Source: CAYMPH01 sp964392365 (GTDB taxonomy: Bacteria > Spirochaetota > UBA4802 > UBA5550). Taken from it: a stretch of 64,000 nucleotides of DNA. The position numbers and the translations under genes were made by a program. Below the pieces are notes generated by a model that made no database searches, had not been told where the DNA came from, and was given only the letters and a program-made list of their open reading frames with translations. Below, one piece after another: positions 27,434-35,723 of this stretch (position 1 is its first letter; each line of letters opens with the position of its first letter). The stretch covers positions 46,187 through 110,186 of the forward strand of contig CAYMPH010000014.1 in NCBI GenBank assembly GCA_964392365.1, given 5' to 3'.

Positions 27434-27561
27434 AAAATCCTCCAAAAAGTATAAATACCGACCAGACGGTTTATATATAAATAACACAATATTAAATCAT
27501 TGTCATCTCAATTGAAGATGTCTTGCAATGAGAATGAGTATTTTATGAATTATTTGCAGAT

Positions 27562-27592
27562 AAAAAAAAGCGCATCAGAAATGATGCGCATA
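27562..27592 (-). terminator. Intrinsic terminator of the acyl-CoA ligase gene
   Basis: The perfect stem GCGCATCA (27570-27577) pairs with TGATGCGC (27582-27589). On the minus strand an eight-T tract follows. It lies 30 bp beyond the ligase stop. Confidence 0.9.
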
Positions 27593-27618
27593 ATTATAGA
27601 CAATACAAACTATATGTA

Positions 27619-29328
27619 CTATTTGGCTTTTCTTTTTGCAAGTTCTTCAGCTCTGAGCTCTTTGCGGAGAAGTTTACCCACAGCGCTTTTTGGCAAAGAC
27701 TCTCTGAATTCAACTTCTTCAGGTAATTTATATTTTGCCAGACGGTCTTTGCAGAATTCAATTATTTCTTCTGATGTGCAGGTTTCACCCTCGCGAAGTA
27801 CGATAAAAGCTTTAACTGATTCGCCCCTTGATGGATGAGGAACTCCGATTGAACAAGCTTCAAGAACTTTAGGATGCTGGAATAAAACTTCATCTATCTC
27901 TCTTGGATAAACATTATATCCTCCGGAAATAAGCATATCTTTCAGTCTGTCAACTATAGAAAAATATCCATCTTCATCCATTACAGCTATATCGCCTGTA
28001 TGAAGCCATCCGTCGCGGAGAGAATTTTTCGTATCTTCATCCATGCCTTTGTATCCGCTCATCACCTGAGGCCCGCGAACAATAAGTTCACCGCTGCTTC
28101 CCTGAGGAACCTGGGTTTTGCCGTCATTTATATCTACAATCCAGCACTCGGTATCTGATATAGGCAGGCCTATAGTACCTGGTTTTGTTTTGCCTTTTGC
28201 AAGAGGATTTATATGTGTTATTGGTGAAGATTCAGTCATACCGAAACCCTCACATATCACTGAACCGGATTTTTCCTCAAACTTATTCATAATTTCAACA
28301 GGAAGAGGAGCACTTCCGGAAAAACATCCTGCAACATTTGTCAGATCAAGTTTATTGATATGAGGGTGGCTTAATAAACCGATATACATTGTCGGTACCA
28401 TTGGCAAAAAGGTCGGTTTAAATTTCATAAATGCTTCGAAAAGCTGCTCCGGCTGAGGTTTAGGAATAAGTATATTCACCCATCCCATAAACACTGCAAA
28501 GTTCATTGAAACTGTTAAACCGAAAACATGAAAAAACGGAAGAGCGCCTAGCATTTTCTCCTCTCCTTTTTTCAGATTAGGAAACCATGCTGCAGCCTGC
28601 TGCACGTTTTTACTCAGATTGCCGTGTGAAAGTACAACACCTTTTGATACGCCTGTAGTTCCTCCGGTATACTGATACTGGGCAATATCGCTGAAAGATA
28701 ATTTTACTGATGGAGGCGTAGGGCTTGAATTTTTTATTATATCTTTAAAAAGGAAAACATTTTCAGTTATTTCCACATCAGCTGCCAGCCCTTTCTTTTT
28801 TGCTACGAGAGGAAACAGAAGGCTTTTTGGAAAAGGTAGATATTCCCCAACTGAAGCAACAATTATCTGTTTTACAGAAGTTTTCGGCCTGAGGTTTATC
28901 ATTCTTTTGGCAAGAAGATCAAAAACGAACATAACCTTGGATTCAGAATCATTAAGCTGGTGAAGCAGTTCTTTATCAGAATAAAGAGGATTATTCATAA
29001 CAGCGATTGCTCCGATACGGAGAATCGCATAATATGCGATTACGCACTGAATTGTATTTGGCAGAATTATTGCAACACTATCGCCTTTTTTTATGCCGAA
29101 TTTATGCAATGCTGAAGCGCAGCGGTTTACCATATCTTCCATTTCTTTAAATGTTAAAGTATATCCCATAAAAATTAATGCTTTGGAATTTGGAAACTGC
29201 TCTGCTGTTCGGCTTAAAAAATTCGGAATGCAAATATCCTGAAAAGTAATATTGGCAGGAACTCTCGGTGCATATGACTTTACCCATGGTTTCTCATCAT
29301 AATTAATCTTTTTATCCGGATGATTCAT
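27619..29328 (-). CDS. Long-chain acyl-CoA ligase (AMP-forming)
   Basis: The 569-residue member of the AMP-binding (ANL) superfamily activates fatty acids to acyl-CoA. Marks are the P-loop YTGGTTGVSKGVVLSH (A3), FGMTESSP (A5), WLHTGDIAVMDEDGYFSIVDRLKDML (A7/A8) and the catalytic Lys of A10 in PKSAVGKLLRKEL. The enzyme is cytosolic or membrane-associated. ATG at 29328 follows GGAGGGG; an ATG four codons upstream overlaps that site, so I prefer the shorter form. The gene lies upstream of the lipase gene but each has its own terminator. Confidence 0.93.
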   Translation of the reverse strand: MNHPDKKINYDEKPWVKSYAPRVPANITFQDICIPNFLSRTAEQFPNSKALIFMGYTLTFKEMEDMVNRCASALHKFGIKKGDSVAIILPNTIQCVIAYYAILRIGAIAVMNNPLYSDKELLHQLNDSESKVMFVFDLLAKRMINLRPKTSVKQIIVASVGEYLPFPKSLLFPLVAKKKGLAADVEITENVFLFKDIIKNSSPTPPSVKLSFSDIAQYQYTGGTTGVSKGVVLSHGNLSKNVQQAAAWFPNLKKGEEKMLGALPFFHVFGLTVSMNFAVFMGWVNILIPKPQPEQLFEAFMKFKPTFLPMVPTMYIGLLSHPHINKLDLTNVAGCFSGSAPLPVEIMNKFEEKSGSVICEGFGMTESSPITHINPLAKGKTKPGTIGLPISDTECWIVDINDGKTQVPQGSSGELIVRGPQVMSGYKGMDEDTKNSLRDGWLHTGDIAVMDEDGYFSIVDRLKDMLISGGYNVYPREIDEVLFQHPKVLEACSIGVPHPSRGESVKAFIVLREGETCTSEEIIEFCKDRLAKYKLPEEVEFRESLPKSAVGKLLRKELRAEELAKRKAK

Positions 29329-29498
29329 TGACCCCTCCATAATTTATATTAATTTTTTTATTTAAATTATTTAATAATGCTTTCAGGATAATATAAATAT
29401 ACTAAGGTGCAAATAATGATATAATCCGGGGGATGATATTTACTGGGTGTTTTTACTTATTAATTCGTAGGTCAATCACCTACAGAACATGAAGCAGT

Positions 29499-30191
29499 TT
29501 ACGGCTCAAATCCATTAGTGCTGAATTCTGAAGTCCAGCGCATGGCTTCGCGTACAAGTAATGCTGAAGATTTAATTCCAAGCTTTTGTTTGATTCTTTC
29601 GCGGTAAGTGCCGACTGTTTTCACATTGATCCTTAACCTGACTGCAATTTTTCCAGTTGTAAAACCGCTGCCGATAAGGCGGAATATCTCGAGCTCTCTG
29701 TCGGTTAGAGCTTCAACACCGGATACTTTATGAGCAGAACCGCGGCCAATGGCGCGGTCAACAAGAACGCTGGTTATCTCTTCACTCATGTAGCGTTTCC
29801 CGGCCATCATTGTGCGGATAGCATCAACAATTGCTCCGGATGCCTCATGCTTCATGATATAGCCTGATGCTCCGGCTGCGAATGCGCGCTCAGCATACTG
29901 CATTTCATCGAGCATGGATATAACCAGTACCGGGATATCATTCCATAGTTTTTTAATATCCTTGATCAGATCAATGCCGTTGCTGTTTTTCAGAAGAAGA
30001 TCTACGATAATAAGATCTGGAACGGTTTTTTTGATCTGGCTCCATGCTGTTTCAGCATCTTCAGCATCGCCGCAGACATCCATGTCATCCTCCTGCAGAA
30101 TGAGCTCTTTGAGCCCCATTCTGTAAACCGGATGATCTTCAACTATGAAAATTTTTGTCGGCCTGTTCAATCCCTGGTTGAGTTTCTTCAT
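29499..30191 (-). CDS. NarL/LuxR-family response regulator
   Basis: The 230-residue regulator has a receiver domain (FIVEDHPVYRMGLKEL; phospho-acceptor Asp in IIVDLLLKNSNG; Lys in GYIMKHEASG) and a C-terminal LuxR helix-turn-helix (LTDRELEIFRLIGSGFTTGKIA, INVKTVGTYRERIKQKLG). It is encoded 15 bp after its cognate kinase on the same strand. Phosphorylation would promote DNA binding. Target genes are unknown. Confidence 0.93.
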   Translation of the reverse strand: MKKLNQGLNRPTKIFIVEDHPVYRMGLKELILQEDDMDVCGDAEDAETAWSQIKKTVPDLIIVDLLLKNSNGIDLIKDIKKLWNDIPVLVISMLDEMQYAERAFAAGASGYIMKHEASGAIVDAIRTMMAGKRYMSEEITSVLVDRAIGRGSAHKVSGVEALTDRELEIFRLIGSGFTTGKIAVRLRINVKTVGTYRERIKQKLGIKSSALLVREAMRWTSEFSTNGFEP

Positions 30192-30206
30192 ATTTTTTTT
30201 ACTTGG

Positions 30207-31247
30207 TTATTTCTTATCATTTATTGATATATTAACAGTTGTTCCTTTATTTTTATGTGAACTGATTTCAAAAAAAGCTCCCAGCATTTCCGCACGATAT
30301 TTCATGATTTTGAGTCCGATCCCCGGAGATGTTTTAATCACATCAAAGCCTTTACCGTCATCCTCTATTCTCACAACTGAATGCGACGGATTATATTCCA
30401 TAAATATTCTGATATTTTTCGCCCTGGAGTGTTTAACCGAGTTATGAACTGCTTCTTTAACTATAAAAAAAATATTTTTTGAAAGATCGCTGTTTCCATC
30501 AGGGCTCTCACCATCAAGAGTAAAACCGCATTTCACGCCAAACAGAGATTCTGTATTCCTGGCAAGGTCCTGTATTGCAGACTCCAGGCCATAGTCCGCC
30601 AGATGCACAGGGCATAGTATCTTGGCGAAATCCCTGCTCTTCTGAGCTGCTTCAACCACGAGATTTCTGATTTTTTCAACTTCATCAATGACTCCGGATT
30701 TTTCTTTTGTAAGCTTTTTTTTCACGACATTAAGAAGAGCTTCAATGCCGAGAAGATGCGGCGCAAGATCATCATGAAGATGAAAGCCGATCCTGCGCTG
30801 TTCCTCCTCGCTGATATGTATTATTTCCTTTTCCAGCTGCCTTCTTGCAGTGATATCCATAAGCGATGCTATTCTATACGTGGTTCCTGGAATTATTCCT
30901 ATAGTGATATACATTAGAAATATTTCATCATTTTTATTTTTCACTCTGAATTCATAATTTTTAGGCGCACTCTGTGGGGATTGACTTCTGATTGAATTAT
31001 ATTTCACCATCATATCAAGATCTTCTTTTAAAACAAAATCCATCCAGCTTTTCTTGCCTTCCACTTCTTCTTTTGCATAACCCATGAGCTCTGCGAATTT
31101 TGAATTTACTTTCATTATTATAGTATTTTCGTCAAAAATCAAAGTCAGATTTTCTGTAGTTTCAAACAGGGAGCGGTAAATGGAATCTGAAGAAATTCCG
31201 TTTTTTAAAAATTGTTCAAGATCATGATGATATTTTTGTTTTTTCAT
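30207..31247 (-). CDS. PAS-domain sensor histidine kinase (HisKA_3/NarX type)
   Basis: This soluble kinase has one PAS domain (about residues 20-135, ending MDITARRQLE), a HisKA_3 dimerisation box with the phospho-His in EEQRRIGFHLHDDLAPHLLG (second His, about residue 158), and an HATPase with FFIVKEAVHNSVKHS and EDDGKGFDV. It pairs with the NarL-type regulator just downstream. The start is uncertain: ATG at 31247 lies 17 nt after a TATAAT sequence, while ATG at 31286 would add 13 residues. Neither has a strong ribosome site. The ligand of the PAS domain is unknown. Confidence 0.88.
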   Translation of the reverse strand: MKKQKYHHDLEQFLKNGISSDSIYRSLFETTENLTLIFDENTIIMKVNSKFAELMGYAKEEVEGKKSWMDFVLKEDLDMMVKYNSIRSQSPQSAPKNYEFRVKNKNDEIFLMYITIGIIPGTTYRIASLMDITARRQLEKEIIHISEEEQRRIGFHLHDDLAPHLLGIEALLNVVKKKLTKEKSGVIDEVEKIRNLVVEAAQKSRDFAKILCPVHLADYGLESAIQDLARNTESLFGVKCGFTLDGESPDGNSDLSKNIFFIVKEAVHNSVKHSRAKNIRIFMEYNPSHSVVRIEDDGKGFDVIKTSPGIGLKIMKYRAEMLGAFFEISSHKNKGTTVNISINDKK

Positions 31248-31469
31248 AATACCGGGTTTATTGGAATTATACTGAAAAAAAATCATCTGATAAAGTTTTT
31301 CAGTATTTCTTCAATAACAGCATGGCAGTAATTTATTATCAAGAACTATTTAAGAGTATAATGGCAGATTGGTCTTGGTTAAAAAACAATTACAAATCAG
31401 CCCCCGGTTTTTCTAAGGGTCAATTCAAAATAGATAACTAAAGTAAATTCCGGTAAGACATTAAAATCA

Positions 31470-31509
31470 GTAACCATTTATTTTCTGATAAAGCCGGATA
31501 AATGGTTAC
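31470..31509. repeat. Perfect 12-bp inverted repeat in an otherwise empty gap
   Basis: GTAACCATTTAT (31470-31481) and ATAAATGGTTAC (31498-31509) are separated by 16 nt. No T-run follows on either strand, so a terminator is unlikely; an operator or RNA hairpin are both possible. The rest of the 31248-31591 gap shows no gene or RNA that I recognise. Confidence 0.5.
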
Positions 31510-31591
31510 ATTTATTAAGTGTGAAAATATAAAGCCAGATTAATTCGATCTATAGTTAAAAAGAAATGCAGATCATGGAAAATATAAAAAA

Positions 31592-32113
31592 TTATTTTCT
31601 ATAAAATGATCTTTCAAAAAAGATCTTTTCTGTTTCATTATTATCAAGTTTCCAGAGTTCCATCATCTTTTTGCTCATGGCCTCAGTATAGCCTCTTATA
31701 ATATAAAATTCCGCCCTGTCAAAAAATAAAATAACTCTATCGCTGAGCTCTGTCATCTGATGCAGCTCAAAAGATGAGTTTAAAACAGATTCATTCTGAA
31801 CAAAAAGCCATAAAGTCCTTCTCAGAACAAACACTGCTCTTATTACTTCACACAGAGGAATTCCCATTTTAAAAAATTCAATTCCTTCATTCGCATATAA
31901 TCGTCCAACTTCTTCTTTTGTTGTATCATAGCTTACCCACACTCTTAATTGTTTAAGGATGCTTTGCGCTTTATCTTCAACATACTTAAGATGTTCTCTT
32001 GAGAATGATGCTGTTGCAGGATCATCAATAAGCAGCTTGGTCCATCTTTTTACAATAACACTTGAATGATTTTCTACAAGCTCAACCAGTTTATCCGATA
32101 TTAAATGAATCAT
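31592..32113 (-). CDS. RsbRD N-terminal-like helical protein
   Basis: The 173-residue protein is all helical by composition and resembles the RsbRD N-terminal (globin-like) domain that occurs in stressosome co-antagonists and two-component proteins: VIVKRWTKLLIDDP, then YANEGIEFFKMGIPLCEVIRAVFVLRRTLW. No STAS or kinase domain follows, so it would act as a stand-alone sensor or binding protein. ATG at 32113 follows AGGAGG. Role in stress or two-component signalling is inference from the domain and the kinase genes nearby. Confidence 0.68.
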   Translation of the reverse strand: MIHLISDKLVELVENHSSVIVKRWTKLLIDDPATASFSREHLKYVEDKAQSILKQLRVWVSYDTTKEEVGRLYANEGIEFFKMGIPLCEVIRAVFVLRRTLWLFVQNESVLNSSFELHQMTELSDRVILFFDRAEFYIIRGYTEAMSKKMMELWKLDNNETEKIFFERSFYRK

Positions 32114-32256
32114 AAAAGCCTCCTTTTGCATAAATTTTAAATATTTTATATATAAATATTGTACCTAACAAGAAGGAATATGTCAAAAAAAATAAATATA
32201 ATTTGACAGAGCCAAAACAATATTATGTCAGTATTAAAAAAATAAGGGAAAATAAT

Positions 32257-34248
32257 TTGTACAAATTTGTAATTTTAGTTTATGTATTTCTTCTATTCAT
32301 AGCGCCTGCAATTTCACAGGAAACTGACATAGTAAAAATTAATATTCTAACAAAACATCTCCGTCTTTCAAGGGAAAGCGGACTCGAATCCATCAAGCTT
32401 GATTTTCCAAACGGCACTGCACTTATTGAAAACAACGGGAAAAATTCCTACATCAACGGAGCAGTGCAGATTAAAAACAGGGACGGCAGGTGGTTTATCG
32501 AAATAAAGGATAAAATTTATTATCCGCCATTTAATTTAAAATTTATCAACAGCGAAAATTCTTTTTTCAATGCTGATATTAATAATTCCAGAAGAAAATA
32601 TTCGCTGCCTCTTTCAATATCAGGAAAAGACGAACCTGTCCTGATTGTAACAGAAACTATAGACAGCTACTGCGTAAACTCAAGCGCTGCGGAATTCGGA
32701 TTATGCTCGAATAAAAATATTGAAGCAGTAGCATCACAGGCTCTTATAATCAAATCCGGATATAAATCCTCAAAAAAAAGGCACACCGGATATGACTTCT
32801 GCGACCTCACCCACTGCCAGGTTTATGAAGGATTTAAAAACTGTAAAATCGATTTATCAAACCTGGAGATTAATTTCAAAAAACTGAAAGGCGATCTATT
32901 CTTCCACTCAAATTGCGGAGGCAGAACTTTTGATCAGAGAATTTTCGGAGGAAACAATGCAGGTTATACAGGCATCAGCGATAAACTTTACAGACAGGGA
33001 ATAGTTTTATGCGATAAAGAAAATTCATGGGAGCGCACAATCAATTATGAAGATCTTAATGAAGCATTTTTCAATGAACGCCATCTTTTTCTGAATGACT
33101 TTGATTTAATTTACGATAAAAAAAATATGAAAGTCATATTGAAAAGTTCAGCAGGCGAGAAAAAATTCGCGCCGGAATCATTCAGGCTTCTAATGAACAG
33201 AAAATACGGGTGGAATTTTATTAAAAGCAATAATTTTGATATTACAGCAAAAGATAAAAAAACCTGGATTTTTAAAGGCAAAGGGCTCGGGCACGGAGTC
33301 GGGTTATGCCAGAACGGAGCATCTTCAATGTCAGCAAGGGGTTTTTCGAGATATGAAATTCTGTTCCACTACTTTCCAGAGATTGAATTTTCTCATGTGA
33401 CATCTGAAGCTGACACACCGAATCTTTCATATCTTTTATTCAATATTAAATCCGGACAAATACTAAATTCAACAAACCCTGGTATAGATAAAAGATTTAT
33501 TACAGCAGGATCAGTTTTTAAACTCATCACAGTATTGTATCTCGCATCTGAAAGACCGGATTTATTTTCCGGTTATGAATTTACATGTACCGGAAATCAG
33601 TCGCAGAATTCTTCAATGCCTGAAAGATGCTGGAAACGCGCTGGTCACGGGAAGATTAATCTTGAAAATGCACTAAGCGGATCGTGCAATTTATATTTCG
33701 CTTCATTATACAATCACATAGACAGGGAAAAGTATAAAAAATTTCTCACCCTTCTGAAAAAAAACTACTCGTTCAAATTTGAATTTCCGTCTATAGATTC
33801 AGATAAAAAATTTGCAGAAATTCTTTCAGGCCTTGATTCCGGTATAAGTTTTTATATTTCAGATCTCATCAGGCTGATTCAGATTTACTCCAGTATATCA
33901 TGTGATGATCCTTCAATTGAGGAATTCAAATACTCCCTTCCTGCATCATCAAGGCAGATAATATCAAAAGCTCTGCTTGGTACTTTCATAACAGGAACTG
34001 CATCCGGGGAAATAAAAAAATTCGGCCCTGAAATAAATTACATATCTCTGCTGAAAATAAAAAATATTGATACAGAAGGATTATCAGGAAAAACTTCAAC
34101 AATGCTCGATGGAACAGGAATTCCTCAAAGCTACGGATTGTTTATCGGTTTTTCCGGAGAAACAGGAATAATTACCATTCTGCGAAACGGAAACGGACAT
34201 CTCTCTGCCAAATGGGCAGCAAAAATTATTTCTGATATGAAGAAATAG
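32257..34248 (+). CDS. SpoIID/LytB-domain protein fused to a transpeptidase-like domain
   Basis: The exported protein (about 663 residues) joins two peptidoglycan-acting modules. Residues about 130-375 are a SpoIID lytic transglycosylase-like domain: NIEAVASQALIIKSGYKSS, LTHCQVYEGF, HSNCGGRTF, and GLGHGVGLCQNGASSMSARGF. Residues about 390-663 resemble a penicillin-binding transpeptidase: Ser419-x-x-Lys422 (GSVFKLI), Ser476-Cys-Asn478 and Lys612-Thr-Ser614 in place of KTG. I choose TTG at 32257 because it gives a clean signal peptide (MYKFVILVYVFLLF); TTG at 32203 is the longer option. The fusion is unusual; catalytic activity of the second half is inference. Confidence 0.8.
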   Translation: MYKFVILVYVFLLFIAPAISQETDIVKINILTKHLRLSRESGLESIKLDFPNGTALIENNGKNSYINGAVQIKNRDGRWFIEIKDKIYYPPFNLKFINSENSFFNADINNSRRKYSLPLSISGKDEPVLIVTETIDSYCVNSSAAEFGLCSNKNIEAVASQALIIKSGYKSSKKRHTGYDFCDLTHCQVYEGFKNCKIDLSNLEINFKKLKGDLFFHSNCGGRTFDQRIFGGNNAGYTGISDKLYRQGIVLCDKENSWERTINYEDLNEAFFNERHLFLNDFDLIYDKKNMKVILKSSAGEKKFAPESFRLLMNRKYGWNFIKSNNFDITAKDKKTWIFKGKGLGHGVGLCQNGASSMSARGFSRYEILFHYFPEIEFSHVTSEADTPNLSYLLFNIKSGQILNSTNPGIDKRFITAGSVFKLITVLYLASERPDLFSGYEFTCTGNQSQNSSMPERCWKRAGHGKINLENALSGSCNLYFASLYNHIDREKYKKFLTLLKKNYSFKFEFPSIDSDKKFAEILSGLDSGISFYISDLIRLIQIYSSISCDDPSIEEFKYSLPASSRQIISKALLGTFITGTASGEIKKFGPEINYISLLKIKNIDTEGLSGKTSTMLDGTGIPQSYGLFIGFSGETGIITILRNGNGHLSAKWAAKIISDMKK

Positions 34249-35410
34249 CTTCTTTAAATAATGGAATCGCCCTCTTAATAACATCATCATCCACGCAATA
34301 GGCTATTCTGAAATAACCAGGCGCGCCGAATCCTGTACCAGGCACAACCAGGATATTGAATTTCTGAAGATGCTGAACAAATTCAATATCATTGCCTCCG
34401 GGACTTTTACAGAATATATAAAAAGCACCTTCAGGTTCATTAAAATCGTAACCTGCATCCTTTAAACCTGAAACAAAAATATCCCTGCGTTTTTTATAAA
34501 CAGAAACATCCACAGAAGATTCGTTCAGCCTTGCAACTATACGCTGCATCAAAGCCGGAGCATTCACAAAACCTAAAATCCTGTTGCTTAATATGATACC
34601 AGACATCAGTTCGTCAAATCCATCTGCAGTTGAACTTGCTGCAATATAACCAATCCTTTCACCAGGAAGAGATAAAGATTTTGAATATGAATTTACAACT
34701 ATGGAATTTTTATAATGCTTTAAAATACTTTCAACTGCAGCTCCGTTATAAACAATTTCCCTGTATGGTTCATCGGAAATTATATAAATAATCTTTCCTC
34801 TTGCTGAACTTTCAGCTTTCAGCAGATCTGCAAGAGCCTGTATTTCTTCAGCATGGTAAATTTTTCCTGTAGGATTATTCGGAGAATTAATAAGTACAGC
34901 CCGTGTTTTATCTGTAACAGCTTTTTTAATATTATCAACATCAATAGAGAAATCAGATTTTGAATCAACGTGCACTGGTGCTCCGCCGTGATTTGTTATA
35001 TAGAAATTATATTCTACAAAATACGGTTTTATAACTATAACTTCATCCGCAGGATCAAGTATGGTTTTAAAGACTGCATTCAGCCCGCCTGCTGCTCCCA
35101 CTGTCATTACAATCTGTTTTGCAGCTGTCTCAACTCCATGATCTTTAGTTACCTTCTCAGCTATAGCTTTACGCGCTTCATCTGATCCTGCGTTCGGCAT
35201 ATATGAGTGAGCGCCCTGTGTTTTTTTACCGGCAAATTCCTTAAAGGTTTCAAAAAATTTTTCAGGGGGATCAAGGTCCGGATTTCCCAGGCTGAAATCG
35301 TAAACATTCTCAGCTCCGAATTCTTTTTTCAGGCGGATTCCCTCTTCAAACATTTTTCTGATCCAGGAGGATTTCGTAATGGATTCTTTAATGAATTTAG
35401 ATACCGGCAT
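34226..35410 (-). CDS. PLP-dependent class I aminotransferase
   Basis: The 394-residue fold-type I enzyme has FSLGNPDLDPP, then INSPNNPTGKIYH, then IISDEPYREIVY, and the Schiff-base Lys in VVNSYSKSLSLPGERIGY, with C-terminal FRIAYC. It is a second, clearly different paralogue of the one at 15092, closer to the aspartate/alanine branch. ATG at 35410 follows CTGGAG by 7 nt; an in-frame ATG at 35476 adds an unsupported tail. Its 3' end overlaps the convergent SpoIID-fusion gene by 23 bp. Confidence 0.88.
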   Translation of the reverse strand: MPVSKFIKESITKSSWIRKMFEEGIRLKKEFGAENVYDFSLGNPDLDPPEKFFETFKEFAGKKTQGAHSYMPNAGSDEARKAIAEKVTKDHGVETAAKQIVMTVGAAGGLNAVFKTILDPADEVIVIKPYFVEYNFYITNHGGAPVHVDSKSDFSIDVDNIKKAVTDKTRAVLINSPNNPTGKIYHAEEIQALADLLKAESSARGKIIYIISDEPYREIVYNGAAVESILKHYKNSIVVNSYSKSLSLPGERIGYIAASSTADGFDELMSGIILSNRILGFVNAPALMQRIVARLNESSVDVSVYKKRRDIFVSGLKDAGYDFNEPEGAFYIFCKSPGGNDIEFVQHLQKFNILVVPGTGFGAPGYFRIAYCVDDDVIKRAIPLFKEAISSYQK

Positions 35411-35518
35411 AGGTTTCTCCAGGAATTTAGATTTTATACATATCAGATAATATGGAAAAACATACTGAGAGATCATTCTCCGTCAAGAGTAAAATTGATA
35501 GAGGATAAACAAAAATGA

Positions 35519-35699
35519 ATAGAACACGGATGACGCGGATTTTTTGGTTTATTTAAAACACGAAGGGGTTCAAAATTTTGAACCCCTTTGTGTTTTGTGA
35601 AATATCATAATCTGTTATTTTTTTTTAATAAATTATTATTTTATTCAAAAAAATCCTTATCCGCTTTAATCATAAAAAATCCGTGTCATCCGTGTTCCA
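35519..35699. repeat. ACGGAT palindromic element, copy 1
   Basis: The left arm ATAGAACACGGATGACGCGG (35519-35538) pairs with the right arm CCGTGTCATCCGTGTTCCAT (35680-35699). Inside is a second near-perfect hairpin, AAAACACGAAGGGGTTC (35555-35571) with GAACCCCTTTGTGTTTT (35580-35596). The rest of the 35411-35723 gap holds only AT-rich spacer. This copy is the longest of the five and the inner hairpin looks like a separate insertion or a terminator. Confidence 0.75.
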
Positions 35700-35723
35700 T
35701 ATTTTTTAACGATGTTCATTTTA

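Noticed and set aside
29467..29483. GTAGGT/ACCTAC dyad after the NarL-type regulator as a terminator
   Set aside because: The stem is only 6 bp and there is no T-run; too weak.
35555..35596. Long hairpin AAAACACGAAGGGG... as a stand-alone terminator
   Set aside because: It has T-runs but sits inside a repeat copy and far from the ftsK stop, so it is reported as part of the repeat.
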